A stretch of 64,000 nucleotides of DNA. It comes from Meghimatium bilineatum. Its lineage: Eukaryota > Mollusca > Gastropoda > Stylommatophora > Philomycidae. The DNA is taken from assembly GCA_034231615.1 (NCBI GenBank), contig CM067298.1, positions 50,759,832-50,823,831 on the forward strand, written 5' to 3'. This document shows, piece after piece, positions 1 through 11,256 of the stretch; position 1 is the first letter of the stretch; the number at the start of each line of letters is the position of its first letter. Made by a program: the position numbers and the translations under genes. The notes under the pieces are model-generated. The model was not told the DNA's origin and ran no database searches. It saw only the letters and a list, made by a program, of their open reading frames with translations.

Positions 1-198
1 ATTCGAGTATTAGCGTGCTATATATAACCAATTCTTTCTTATGGATCTAAAGCATGGACTTTAAACCCACCACCCAAACAAAAATATCACTGAACTGGAG
101 TCTTATGATAACTTTAAAGTAATAATTATGAAAATGCCAAAGACAGCTAAGAAAACTTATATAGAAATCCTCAGAGATGCTGAAGTAGTAGAAGATAG

Positions 199-835
199 TG
201 GGTGGGAGCAGAGACAATGAGAGGTGGGAGCAGAGACACTGAGTCGTGGGAGCAGAGGCAATGAGAGGTGGGAGCAGAGACACTGAGAGGTGGGAGCAGA
301 GACACTGAGAGGTGGGATCAGAGACACTGAGAGATGGGAGCAGAGACACTGAGAGGTGGGAGCAGAGACACTGAGGGGTGGGAGCAGAGACAATGAGAGG
401 TGGGAGCAGAGACAATGAGAGGTGGGAGCAGAGACACAGAGAGGTGGGAGCAGAGACACCGAGAGGTGGGAGCAGAGACAATGAGAGGTGGGAGCAGAGA
501 CAATGAGAGTTGGGAGCAGCGGCACAGAGGGGTGGGAGCAGAGGCAATGAGAGGTGGGAGCAGAGACACTGAGAGGTGGGAGCAGAGGCACTGAGAGGTG
601 GGAGCAGAGGCACTGAGAGGTGGGAGCAGAGGCACTGAGAGGTGGGAGCAGAGGCACTGAGAGGTGGGAGCAGAGGCACTGAGAGATGGGAGCAGAGACA
701 CTGTGTGGTGGGAGCAGAGACACTGAATGGTGGGAGCAGAGACACTGAGTGGTGGGAGCAGAGACACTGAGAGGTGGGAGCAGAGACACTGAGAGGTCGG
801 AGCAGAGACACTGAGAGGTCGGAGCAGAGACACTG
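199..835. repeat. 22-bp minisatellite, about 29 units
   Basis: Head-to-tail units built on GAGAGGTGGGAGCAGAGACA plus CT, with substitutions such as GACAAT for GACACT and GAGGCA for GAGACA. Because 22 is one more than a multiple of three and the unit has no stop on the minus strand, all three minus frames stay open (290, 232 and 221 codons, all Ser/Leu/Cys/Pro-rich). These frames are explained by the repeat and are not evidence of a protein. Confidence 0.97.
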
Positions 836-1115
836 ATGAGTCGGATGAGATGCACAGAGAGGTGTGTACAGAGGAAATGCTACGTTGGAGGGAAGTGCTT
901 CGAGTTGGAATAGATGCACTTGGAGGTTGGAGAAGAGGCGTTAGAAGATGAGCTCGGGCACTGAGAGGTGGGAGTCTAGACACTGACAGGTGAAACGATA
1001 TGCACAGTGAGGTAGAGGAAAGGCACTCAGAGATGGGAGAAAATGCACAGATGTGAGAAGAGAAGTACTGAAAAGATGGAGGAGAGACACTAAGAGGTGG
1101 GGGAACGAGACACTC
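836..1115. repeat. Degenerate edge of the 22-bp minisatellite
   Basis: Recognisable but strongly diverged units (for example GAGAGGTGGGAGTCTAGACA near 963) continue past the regular array and fade out near 1115. Array edges often decay in this way. Confidence 0.8.
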
Positions 1116-1755
1116 AGAGGTAGCTTTGAAATGTCAGCCACAGAAATAGTAAGAGCTTCAGAGACGATGGACTACACGCTGTTGAGTAGAGTGCGCTAAA
1201 TAAATCATTGCCAAGCGTTTTCAGCTACATCCACATACAGGCGCTGAGTAATACGCGTGCCTGTCTACCTGTCACAATTGAAACGTCTGTCCAAATTCTA
1301 TGCGGGATTGTGTGAGATAAGTGCATAATGTCTTGACACAGTGCATGTGGAAACTTGTTACATCGGATTTCACCCAATAACCACAAGTACCCGTAAACAC
1401 ACCACAACGTAAATCTGCTCAAGGTCTTATATTTTGGATGGTGTATATTAAAGTGTATGATTCATAATTATGTGTATCTTGTCCATTTGTGAATCCTTTA
1501 AATTTCTTTGATATCTGTCTGTTAAATAATTGTTGAACCCACGAACGCACAATTTACTGTAGTTTTGTAACTTAACTTTTCTAGAATTGTGTGGCTAGTC
1601 ATGCATGAGCTCACTTCCAATTGACAATTTATAAGTGTGTACATACTATGTGTTTAGAATGGTTAAAATTGCGTTTATCTTGTATTGTCATAAAAATACA
1701 TAACGAGTGAGATGAAAGTAACGAGTTGAAAAATTGTGGAAATATAGTTATTTAG
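1116..1755. other. No recognised feature
   Basis: AT-rich unique-looking sequence. I see no gene, RNA or repeat that I can name. Confidence 0.5.
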
Positions 1756-1759
1756 TTGT

Positions 1760-2065
1760 CAGATCATCAGCATGGTACTCCAGACAAGTTAATAAGTGAC
1801 CTTACATCACATATAGTATGTAGTAACTGACTGTTCTGAATCTGTGTTGGTTGATGACTTTTCTTTAGATTCATATATTCCACTAATTTCTTGCAACATC
1901 ACTCTTCAATCCCTGGTCCTACATTCTAGCCATAGATATGGATGCATAAATATGAGCCATATATTTAAAGTGGTCCAACTTCAAGATTGCACTCAAAATA
2001 TCAGAGCAATCTATTGAACTAACACTACTCACTGTGGTAACGCTGGCAAGTCTATCTGCTCTTTC
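1760..2065 (-). mobile_element. LINE fragment resembling an RNase H region
   Basis: The minus-strand translation contains ERADRLASVTTVSS, which resembles the GNE-x-AD-x-LA block of the RNase H domain in non-LTR retrotransposons. After a stop it continues with RKVINQHRFRTVS, like the segment following that domain in related elements. The first acidic residues of an RNase H fold are not visible, and the frame has several stops. The piece is isolated, with no RT domain next to it. It could be a chance match, so I rate it moderate to low. Confidence 0.4.
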
Positions 2066-2139
2066 TTTATATGTGAAATAGAGATAAACGTTTAACTTCC
2101 CAGGAGAAATACTTTTACATCTGTATGGCAAGTGTTTTG

Positions 2140-3230
2140 TAATGTATACAGTTTTATTTTAATACCTATATTATTAACCATTGAAAATTACTGAAACAAA
2201 TGTAATACCAAATTGCAGTGAGGAGTACCAACGACGTCAAAGTTGTTTGTTGTAATTTTCTCGCAGTTCGTTCACAATATTAAGATTATGTACTAAAATA
2301 TATTGACCTGTAATATAGAAAATGCCCACCATTTTATTGTTCAATATACCATGAAAGCTACAAATAAAATTGAGCAAGTCAAGTTTTACACACACAAACG
2401 ATGTGTAAACTATAATAAAGAACAAACAACATTCATTAAAGTTAACAATTATGTATACCATTACGATCACTACTGGCTAAATGTGAAATGTTCAATAAAT
2501 GTATTGCTTATATCACATAGTAAATGTAAATCAAAGCAAGGCATACATTTTAAGAATGATGTAGGTTCAGGCTCTGTATTTTGTTTGATACTTGACCTAC
2601 ATTGCTGAAATCATTGTTAGAACTAATGAGAAACGGTGTGTGTATTAGTATTTTTTAATATTTCCGTGAAATATTTGTTGATACAGCAAATATTTACTAA
2701 ATATATTAAACAAATTCATAATCCACCTTATCTGCTTTTAAAGGAAGATTAAATTGTAATTAAATGTATATTTACATGAAAACTATATAGCGAAGTCTTC
2801 TCTAATTTGCTATTGTAGTGCAAAAACCCACATGTAGCATTTAAATAATACATATTTCATATGTAAATTTCACACAAATCGGTCCAATAGATTTTTAGTT
2901 AGATTGTTAATTTCCTTTGACACACATATCAAAAGCACTATAAAAGATTACAGGTATGTAATTGTGGAGAGCTCTTGAACAGATCAATAATAAATAATAT
3001 TTATGTGGCTTTGGCCGAACAAATTGTTTATTGGTTGTGTGTCTTGTATAACAAGGGTAGATTAGTTTTCATGATTGAATGGGAAGACCTGAGGGGAAAA
3101 GATATTATTCACACTTTTAACTGTGCACAAACATGTTACATGCTTGTATGAGTTTGAGCCATGAACAGTATATTAATCAATTAATCAGTCGATCAAATAT
3201 CATTCCAAGGAGTGTCGGTTCTACTAGCTA
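2140..3230. other. No recognised feature
   Basis: AT-rich, with short open frames on both strands (for example 101 codons at 2303-2608) that match no family I know and look like chance. Confidence 0.5.
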
Positions 3231-3269
3231 GTTGGGGTTTCTTCTTCTTAAGCGTTCATTCTCAATCTC

Positions 3270-3398
3270 CCGCTGGATATCTCTTGTAACAGGACAATGG
3301 TCCTACTATATTTCCAGCAGGATGTAGTCCAGAGAATGGAAATGCGTTGTGTCGCCGTTTTATTTGCGCCAATGGCCCGACACATCCGTCTTCGGCGG
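3270..3398 (+). repeat. Dispersed repeat family E, copy 1
   Basis: Shares AGGACAATGGTCCTAC, GTCCAGAGAATG, CGTTTTATTT and CCGACAC in the same order with the reverse complement of 10441-10565, and more weakly with 53035-53135. On the minus strand it is followed by an AAG-rich stretch (3238-3260), which could be a tail. Three copies in 64 kb point to an interspersed element; its class is unknown. Confidence 0.75.
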
Positions 3399-3417
3399 CA
3401 GTTGGGGTTTGAGAACA

Positions 3418-3870
3418 CACTATATTATACTAGCTAGTTGAAGTTGAGAACAGACTATATTCTATTAGCTAGCAGGGGTATAAGAATAGATTATACTAGC
3501 TAGCAGGAGTATAAGAATAGATACTACTAACTAGCGCGCGTATACGACTATATTCTACTAGTTAGCAGAAGTATAATAGCGTACAATATTCTACCAGCTA
3601 GCAGGACTATAATAACGTACTATATTCTACCAGCTAGCAGGACTGTAATAACGTACTATATTCTACCAGCTAGCAGGACTGTAATAACGTACTATATTCT
3701 ACCAGCTAGCAGGACTGTAATAACGTACTATATTCTACCAGCTAGCAGGACTGTAATAACGTAATATATTCTACCAGCTAGCAGGACTATAATAACGTAC
3801 TATATTCTACAAGCATGCAGGAGTATAATAGCGTACTATATTCTACAAGCTTGCAGGAATTTGAGAACTG
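3418..3870. repeat. 36-bp minisatellite with GCTAGC core
   Basis: Units run CTACCAGCTAGCAGGACTGT followed by AATAACGTACTATATT, near-perfect between about 3590 and 3800 and degenerate at both ends. Every unit carries the palindrome GCTAGC. Confidence 0.95.
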
Positions 3871-4165
3871 ACTATATTCTACTACCCAGTAGGAGTATAG
3901 GAATATATACTACTACCCAGTAGGAGTATAGGAATATGTTCTACTACCCAGTAGGAGTATAGGAATATATACTACTACCCAGTAGGAGTATAGGAATATG
4001 TTCTACTACCCAGTAGGAGTATAGGAAATATTCTACTACCCAGTAGGAGTATAGGAATATATACTACTACCCAGTAGGAGTATAGGAATATATTCTACTA
4101 CCCAGTAGGAGTATAATAATATATTTTACTAACTATCTGGAGTTTCAGAAAGCATTACATTCTAC
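3871..4165. repeat. About 31-bp minisatellite next to the 36-bp array
   Basis: Units of CTACTACCCAGTAGGAGTAT plus AGGAATATATT, about nine copies. The TATTCTAC...AGTAGGAGTATA layout parallels the neighbouring 36-bp units, so the two arrays probably share an origin and were amplified as separate variants. Confidence 0.93.
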
Positions 4166-5005
4166 TAGCTAGCAGTAATTTGAGAACGGACGCAAAAGTA
4201 TGATAATATAAGAGAGGACATTACAATTCAACGAATAGTGTACATGACGTAGTAGGTTGAAATAAATATAAAAATCGCACAAGCAGTGAAGTTATACTAT
4301 GGAAACAGAAGACAATTATTAAAAAAATGGAAGAAGGAAGAGTAAATAAATACATTAAAGCATAAACCAGACAGAACCATACAGAAACATATTTAGATAT
4401 AAAGAAATGTAATGAAAACAATAACCTTAAACATACCATCCTCCAATATATAATGATTCTCAGGGACATACCAAAAGCAGTGAGTAATAAAAGTCGCGAG
4501 TATTGATTTACTACAGAGGTCGTAGTACTTGAGGCCACAGAAGTGCATTCATTTGTTAGTTAAACATGACATTGCTGGTTACGAGGACACCTTGCTCCCA
4601 GCTGTAAAATAATACATTTAACTGTCGGTGGTCTGAGCACTGATCACATTAGGAAACATAACTACAGAACAAATGACGCCGGCCGGTTGGAAAGCTGATA
4701 TTAATTCTCTGCTATTATTCCAGACCAGATTTTATAGTTACCATCACCCCCAACAGTCATTGTTTAATCATTACCTCATCTTCATGCCAACGTTGCTAAT
4801 AATGTAAATACTCTCGCAGACACAATTCAGTAAACTGTTTAAACAATAAACACGAGATTAACGTGCGCGCCATGGTATGTTTTCATATGTAATCTAAGAC
4901 TACCAATGTATTTCATGGACGCTTCTATAAACAAGAAAATCTGATTTTTAATACTGTACGGGTTAACCTAGGGACAAGTAATTACAGCAGAATTGAACAT
5001 ATTTT
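4166..5005. other. No recognised feature
   Basis: AT-rich. A 105-codon minus-strand frame (4221-4538) is hydrophobic and low in complexity, with no recognisable domain. Confidence 0.5.
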
Positions 5006-5007
5006 TT

Positions 5008-5156
5008 GCGCATGTGGTTGTGTCTGTGGGTCTCACCAATGACTCACTAGACAAACCAACCATGCAACAGAAAACCTTAGTAAATGACATGCCTTTATAT
5101 TGAGGTTATCTTCTTATAGAAGCTTCATGGCACGTCATCTAGTATACAATCCCGTA
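5008..5156 (+). mobile_element. Family C retroelement, 3'-truncated copy 1
   Basis: Closely matches the first 140 bases of the complete copy at 63234-63853: TGTGGTTGTGTCTGTGGGTC, then CACTAGACAAACCA, AACAGAAAACCTTAGTA, and CTTCATGGCACGTCATCTA. Similarity stops soon after the CATCTA...TACAAT segment, so only the 5' portion remains. Same strand as the other two copies. Confidence 0.88.
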
Positions 5157-5183
5157 GTCGTATCCTTCGATAACAGTTACCAT

Positions 5184-5249
5184 GTTGTTCCGACAGGCCG
5201 ACGTTGTGCTTGAACTAGTTACGGGCACGGCGTGTTTGGACGGAACAAC
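5184..5249. repeat. Imperfect 66-bp palindrome
   Basis: GTTGTTCCG (5184-5192) pairs with CGGAACAAC (5241-5249). The interior GACGTTGTGC and GCACGGCGTG also pair partly, leaving a loop around GAACTAGTT. Could be a hairpin or a relic of a short inverted-repeat element. Confidence 0.6.
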
Positions 5250-5960
5250 AAAGAAACCTGTCGCAAGGGCCAGAGTTGTGCTCTGATGTCGACGTCTGTT
5301 TCAGCGGAATTGTACTCGAATCACCATCGAGTCGAATGGTTGCTGGAACAGAGGGCTGAGCACTTATGGGAACGCCCCGCGTGCTGTGAGGCCAGTTTTC
5401 TAATCAAGAATCAAGATGAACATATGTTTAGGCTTGTTGATTATGGTCTTCACACACTGGGCATGTCTACAGTTACAGATCTCCGCTACAGTAAATATTT
5501 TAGGTATAGCGGCTGAAAGCTAATGTTCTGTGTTGATACGGTTTTATTAGACATTTTAGTTGTTATCTCCAGGTTACGTCTGTCCACACTACCAATTCCC
5601 AATTTCACATTACTGATTCGGACTAATATAGAACAAATCCTCCGATTGAAATCACAAAAAGCATTGAGTATGAACGGCCTGAACGGTCCGTGGGCCATCT
5701 GTAAGCTAGGATAACTAATTTATCGGCTCGTTGTTTTTTTTTCTACACCCGAATGAACGATGAGAGTGATTTTCTACAGTGAGGTCCATTGTTTAGCCCT
5801 CTCCAATTACTTCGCTCACGCAGCGCCATTTTTACCTTCCGAATCATACTCATTGAGTCACGCAATATTCACGCGTGGACATAGGTTTTTTTAAATCAAT
5901 GCTCATACAATTATGACGTCTATGTATGTGTCGGTTCCTTTCAGCTACATTATATAACAG
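5250..5960. other. No recognised feature
   Basis: Less AT-rich than its surroundings at the left end. The 94-codon plus frame at 5232-5516 matches no family I recognise. Confidence 0.45.
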
Positions 5961-5964
5961 TCAT

Positions 5965-6360
5965 CATTATCATCAGGTAGCATATCCTGAGCAGGATGTG
6001 GCCTTCATCACAACCTTTCAAAACTTCGTTCTATCTAGAGCCAGTCTTCATGCTTCTGTTATTGTCATGTTCATGTGGTTTTTGATGTCTTGCGTCAATC
6101 TTCTACTTGGTCTATCTCTTGTTCGTGTCCCTGGCATCATTCCCTCTATTATGGTCTTCTCTGGGCTGTCACGGCGTTTGGTATGACCAAAATATTGTTT
6201 TTTTCTGGAAAGAACCACGCTGTTTAACCAGTTTTCTTTTACATTATTTTCTCTCAGGATGGATACGATGATGATATTTTGCAAAAAGTGTTTACGTGCA
6301 ACAATATGCCACTGATTTATGAACGGATCTGATGTACAATGCCTGCGTCGAAAAGTCAAC
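5965..6360 (-). mobile_element. LINE 3' end (FGH-K-H family)
   Basis: The minus strand encodes VKENWLNSVVLSRKKQYFGH followed by RRDSPEKTIIEGMMPGTRTR and TQDIKNHMNMTITEA, then GLALDRTKF after the run-on. This is the C-terminal tail found after the reverse transcriptase domain in many non-LTR retrotransposons (GH-x-x-R, basic GRPR-like stretch, D-x-x-x-x-x). No RT catalytic box is present, so the piece is 5'-truncated. The fragments at 22255-22635 and 61530-62080 belong to the same or a close family. Confidence 0.85.
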
Positions 6361-6985
6361 CATGTACTGACTGGTTCTTCGCCTGCTACACTCTCTGGAC
6401 CACTATCTGATATTATGGAAAATATATAATAAAAATATGAAATAATTTCTATCTATTATGTAGGTTATATAGGGAATCACATATTATATACAATATTATG
6501 AAACTGCATTCATCAGATTTATAATTACATTACATATAATTCTGAAATTGGCTATGCAAATAAACTCAGATAAAAAGGGGGTATTAAGGAGATATTGTAA
6601 TCATTGGTCGCATATTATACACACGCACAAAATGTGTGTAAATGTATCGGTGATCAATATCTGATATCAATAACATTTCCAGCTATAAAGTCAATGATTG
6701 CTTTATCGATTTCCAAGATTATATGACTCAGGCACGATTATTAGAATCCACTTATGAAATATAGAAATATATTTCACAAAATATATTCGGTTCCGAGTTT
6801 TTCACACATTTTAATATTTATCACTCAGTTGTATATCCATCATGTAAGAGAGCATGGATTTCCACCATTCCATCATATGTTCTGCTTGCTAGTGCAGGCA
6901 ATCATGAATTTCAATAAAGTGCTATATTCCTCAGTGTTGTTAAATACTGTTGTAACATGTGTCGTAAATAGACAATATATGAGAA
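6361..6985. other. No recognised feature
   Basis: Very AT-rich. Nothing identifiable. Confidence 0.5.
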
Positions 6986-6989
6986 TGTT

Positions 6990-7080
6990 TAATCCCTTAG
7001 ACATAACTTCTCTCAGAAATATGATGAACATCAAATGGCAAGATATGATTCGAGTTACCACAGTCTCTGACTGAGATGAT
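6990..7080 (+). mobile_element. Possible short LINE scrap
   Basis: SLRNMMNIKWQDMI resembles the CLR-x-I-x-x-I-x-W-x-D-x-x block preceding the C-terminal tail of LINE ORFs (compare LMGVRWQDRVPDTEIL near 45900). Only about 20 residues match, and it sits just upstream of the LINE tail at 7130, so it may be an older piece or chance. Confidence 0.3.
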
Positions 7081-7129
7081 ATCTCTAGCATTAATTAACA
7101 CTAATCTGAACTAATTTAACTCATGTATT

Positions 7130-7575
7130 GTCTCAGTGTTAATGTATGGTAGTGAAAGCTGGAAATCAACTCAAGCAACAGACAACAAACTAAACAGCTT
7201 CGAAAACAAATGTCTTCGCAAACGATGAACATAAATTGGAGCGACTTCGTCACAAATAGTGATCTAAGAGACAAAACACACCAAGAGTATGTTTCATACA
7301 TCATAAGAAAACGAAGATGGAAATACATTGGCCACGTTTTACGACTAGATGTAAACAGAATAAGTCAACAGGCCCGTATGTGGTCACCTGAGGGTAAAAG
7401 AAAAAGAGGAAGACCTAAAACAACCCATAAAAACAACATTCTTAAAGAAGGGGAATTAATAGGCTGTAAGACCATCCAGGAACTAAAGTTGCAGACAGCG
7501 GACCGCATCATATGGAGAACCAAATACTCTGCCCTATGTGTCGTTTGCGGCACGAAAGGAACAAACTAACTAAAT
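7130..7575 (+). mobile_element. LINE 3' end (KYIGHVLR family)
   Basis: Begins with VLMYGSESW, the conserved Y-G-x-E-x-W block after the RT thumb, then NSFENKCLRK, a frame change, RRWKYIGHVLRLD, EGKRKRGRPKTT, and ends with LCVVCGTKGTN and a stop at 7569. The final AACTAACTAA suggests a short tetranucleotide 3' tail. One frameshift near 7226 breaks it. A clear second copy is at 35425-35760 on the other strand, and a more distant relative is at 9245-9475. Confidence 0.92.
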
Positions 7576-7579
7576 CTGA

Positions 7580-8500
7580 TACAATCATATATCCGTGTCG
7601 CAGGTCATGTGGTAATAGTGTCAGAACCCCGCCTAACACATTCCACTATTGCAGATATTTTAAGAGATTGCGTATTCAAGGTGGCTAAAAGAAGTGCTAC
7701 ACGGACTGATTCAAGATCTCACTAAAACATTGTCATAAACAATGGTACACGAGAAGACAGTGCATGAAACAGACCTGCATGTCGCTCTACTGTTAAAAAA
7801 GTGTGCAGCAGTTGTAGCAACAAGGAGACATGCAGCAGCAAAACATCGGAGACTAACTAGAAAGACACAGACAGTATAAACGCCATCTTAAGTGATCAGG
7901 GTATGCAAAGCTTATCTAATCATCTATTTGGCAAGCATATGTTTTATTTGCCGTCTATTATTAGCTGAGTTTCATAAAATGGATGTACCACCTGAACAAT
8001 ATCACGTATGAACATGTCTCTTCTTGCAGTCAATAATATCTATTATTTATGTTTTGTTTTGCCTCGCCATTGTACCATAATTTTTCGCATATTATGTGGA
8101 TGATATCACCAGTGGTTATTATATTGCCTGCTATCGTTGTGTTTAATCTTCCATCTCATAATATGACCAATAAATAATGGATGTCTAAATATTTCAAACA
8201 TACACCCCATGACTTTGTCCTCTTCATCCTGCCTTTCTTAGTATTCCTGGAGGCGAAAATTGACTACATAGGGGTTATTTTTAGAAATATACATAGATAC
8301 ATGTACCAATCGACGTTTCTATGAAAAAGCATTTATCAAGAACTCAAAAGTAAACAACGACTAAAGTACGCTACTGCCTTTGTCGCATGAAAATGATAAA
8401 TGAAAGAATAAATATCGGAAGGGGATTAATAACAAACGATAATCCAAAATATTGTCACAAAGACTAAAGCAAACCAACTGTACATTGCCAGGACGTCACA
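7580..8500. other. No recognised feature
   Basis: AT-rich, no open frame of note and no repeat I recognise. Confidence 0.5.
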
Positions 8501-8502
8501 AA

Positions 8503-8503
<1 letters not shown>

Positions 8504-8595
<92 letters not shown>
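8504..8595. repeat. (TA)n microsatellite, about 46 units
   Basis: Uninterrupted AT dinucleotide repeat of about 92 bases. Self-complementary, so it can extrude as a cruciform and its true length is uncertain in any assembly. Confidence 0.99.
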
Positions 8596-8596
<1 letters not shown>

Positions 8597-8624
8597 GTGT
8601 GAATGAAGGACATAGGACCAACAA

Positions 8625-8790
8625 TGCTTAAGTATCAAATTGGTGAAAATTGCAGTAATTAAATGATGAGATCGTAGGTAATGCCTTATTTACTCGTCGA
8701 ATGCAGTGTAGTGTTCTGATAAAGGTCATTTGGTTGAAACGTTGATTTATTAGTGTATTACAGTGTGTTTCCAGCGATGCACAAAACGTC
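8625..8790 (+). mobile_element. Possible Penelope-like element tail
   Basis: Contains CTGATAAAGG then TTGGTTGAAACGTTGATT (8716-8748), close to the CTTGATAAAAGC / GGTCGAAACATCG segment lying 3' of the GIY-YIG fragment at 60 kb. Penelope-like elements are known to carry hammerhead-ribozyme-like sequences with a CTGATGA and GAAAC core. Here the sixth core position is A and not G, so a ribozyme would be inactive. No coding remnant is adjacent. Confidence 0.3.
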
Positions 8791-9240
8791 ATAATCATGC
8801 GTTTACAATGTTCTCTTGACAGATAACATAAGATAGATTGTTTTGTATTAGCTTCACCTATTAGCACCATCCCTGTGTAAAACCAGATTTATATTTCATC
8901 TAACGTTCTTATTGTCTGTTTATTTATTGTTCATGCTTCACTTACATAAACACGTATTGGTAAAATTTCGAGGCTGTTTCACATTAACACTTTAAAGTGT
9001 GATATACATTAGTGTAACCATTACATTTTCCTGTAGCCATTAGCCTGCGTTGTGTCCGACACTGGATACTGAATCCTATGCGGACCTGGAATTTCCTTTC
9101 ACACGAGGAACAGATTTAGTCATTAATATGTCCTGCCTTTCTTTTAACACGTTATTGTTGAGCAAGAGTTTATTTGAATTCCTCTGTAGAAACTGCACCA
9201 ATCCTAGGTTTGTGACACCAGTCGGGCTATAATTTTTCTA
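8791..9240. other. No recognised feature
   Basis: AT-rich, nothing identifiable. Confidence 0.45.
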
Positions 9241-9244
9241 TAAA

Positions 9245-9475
9245 TGTATACCCGGAATGAGGTGAATCAAGAAAGCCTTAATGTGGACACCACACGGATA
9301 AAGAAAACAGGAAAGACCAAAAACAACGCTTAGAAGAACTGTTATGAATGAATTAAAATCAACAGGCATAAATGCACAACATCTGCAATCCTTGGCAACT
9401 GACCGACATGCATGGAGAACTATGACATCCGCCCTATGTGCCAAACTTGGCAAAAGAGGAACTGACTGACATTAA
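9245..9475 (+). mobile_element. LINE 3' end, related to the KYIGHVLR family
   Basis: Plus-strand translation gives KKALMWTPHG, a stop, RKQERPKTTLRRTVMNELKS, ATDRHAWRTMTSALCAKLGK and RGTD before a stop. The order basic GRPKTT block, DRxxWR, ALC-x-x-x-GKxGT is the LINE C-terminus. It ends in GACTGACATT, another tetranucleotide-like tail. The protein start, RT domain and GHV box are missing, so this is a short 5'-truncated insertion. Confidence 0.85.
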
Positions 9476-9479
9476 ACAA

Positions 9480-10435
9480 AGGGACTTCTGTTGTCATCGC
9501 GTTTTATGAAAATCTATCTGGAATAGCATACCACTAACAGATGGAGTTTTCGGGATACAACTGAGTTTCTCCATATATCATTTGTTCTGGCATACGGATC
9601 ATTCATGCGGACCAGATGCTCTACACAGTGTATCTGCGCCTTCATCAGCATTGTGTACATGCATGTAGTTTCATACATTATAAGTGCATCACTTTCATGT
9701 ATTTTATTCATCTAAAGGATAGAGAGTATCAAATGCATGAAATTTAAAACATAGATCTGTCTATCTGCAAAGCTAATACATGTATGTTTATTAGTTTGTA
9801 TGTCCGTCTATATATTTATCTATCCATCATTCATCCTGTCGATGGACACTCCATCTGCATCCCTATCTATGTGATGTCTGACATGCTGTCTAACGAAGGA
9901 ATAGATCTCGTTCAAGATTGCAGTTTAATAGATACTACAATATATAAGAATATAAGAAAAGAATAATAACTCAACTACGATAAATCGACGGAGATCAAAA
10001 GTTGAGATTATGGTATTATTAACAGGGCTGAAATAAAAATATATTATACTCACATCAGTAGATAAATGGGGAGGGTTAGTTTGAGCTTGGGCCCTTCTCC
10101 CTTAAGAAATGCAAACTCGTTATTTAGTACTATGATTCAAGTGAATACACGGGTAACTGAATTGTCATGTGATATATATATATATATATATACTCTTTTA
10201 CCTGGTCTGGCAACCGCAAAAAAAACAACAAATATTTGGTCACTTTGGAAACGTCCAAAATTGTAGGTCATATAATAGAATGTGGTCATCTGTGACTATG
10301 ACGGTAGAGACGCAAAACAGCGACAAAAAAGTCAATCATCTAAAACAGTAGTTAGCTATGATCACGATAACCAGTATACATGAAGATGTTCTCTCGTTCA
10401 ATAGAAGTGGTAAAGATACTGAAAGTATTCGTTAC
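9480..10435. other. No recognised feature apart from a (TA) run
   Basis: AT-rich sequence containing a (TA)n tract at 10171-10193. Short open frames here have no recognisable domain. Confidence 0.5.
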
Positions 10436-10440
10436 CAAAT

Positions 10441-10565
10441 CCGAAGGCGGCCGTGTCGGGGCAGCGGTGTAAATAAAACGGTCACACAACTCTTTATCAT
10501 TCTCTGGACACATCTGTTATAAATCATGTAGGACCATTGTCCTGCTATAAAAGTGATAGAGATAC
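10441..10565 (-). repeat. Dispersed repeat family E, copy 2 (inverted)
   Basis: The reverse complement matches 3270-3398 over about 120 bases, including AGGACAATGGTCCTAC, TGTCCAGAGAATG and CCGTTTTATTT. Polypurine/CA-rich simple sequence follows at 10563-10615. Confidence 0.75.
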
Positions 10566-10569
10566 CCCC

Positions 10570-11030
10570 TCTCCTCTCCCCCCAACCCAAAAAAACAACA
10601 ACAACAACAACCCCAAAATGCACATGAATGACACGTGAAAATCACGGGCAATTTCAAATACTTCTGTTTAAAAGGATGATTCCCAGTGAGTCAGAAAAAC
10701 TATAATTGACAAGGTACGGTTATTAAGTGCGTTAATTTTTTTTTTTAAGTAGCTGTTCAAGTTATTGGTATTCAATAGAGATATTCATTTCTAGCATGTA
10801 CGGTATTTAGGTTAATGGACTCTATTTAAAGGTACTGGGTTTTTTTGGGGTGTGTGTTTTCGGATGAATTAATATATTTCGTGTTAGGATTAGGCTGTAT
10901 TATTTGTAGAATATGATAGTATGGTTAGGAGTAACATTAGAGAATATACTATAAAAGTTAGGATTAGGCTGCAATAGTTGTAAATTTGGGATTATTAGGA
11001 TGGCGAAATAAGCTGTTGTACATTAGTTCT
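10570..11030. other. No recognised feature
   Basis: Contains a short tandem duplication around GTTAGGATTAGGCTG (10885-10975) and poly-T runs. Otherwise nothing I can name. Confidence 0.45.
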
Positions 11031-11034
11031 CGTA

Positions 11035-11256
11035 AGCGTGCGGTTGCGTATGTGGGTCTCGCCAATAGTCCACTAGACAAACCACCCATACAACAGAAAA
11101 CCTTAGTAGATGACATGCCGTGATATTGAGGTTAGCTTCTAATAGAAGCTTCATGGCACGTCATCTATACAATTATGCTTCCCACGCTTTTATTTTATTG
11201 TTGCAATGTGTTTCATGATCTGTTATTTGTATATATGTATGCACCATCTGTGGTTG
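11035..11256 (+). mobile_element. Family C retroelement, truncated copy 2
   Basis: Matches the complete copy at 63234-63853 over its first 220 bases, through TTGCAATGTGTTTCATG and CACCATCTGTGGTTG. Similarity ends exactly where the 23-bp satellite begins (GATACGAGG at about 11257), so the satellite either interrupted it or grew from its edge. Confidence 0.9.

Noticed and set aside
47..983. Three overlapping long minus frames rich in Ser, Cys, Leu and Pro
   Set aside because: They are the three readings of a 22-bp tandem repeat without stops.
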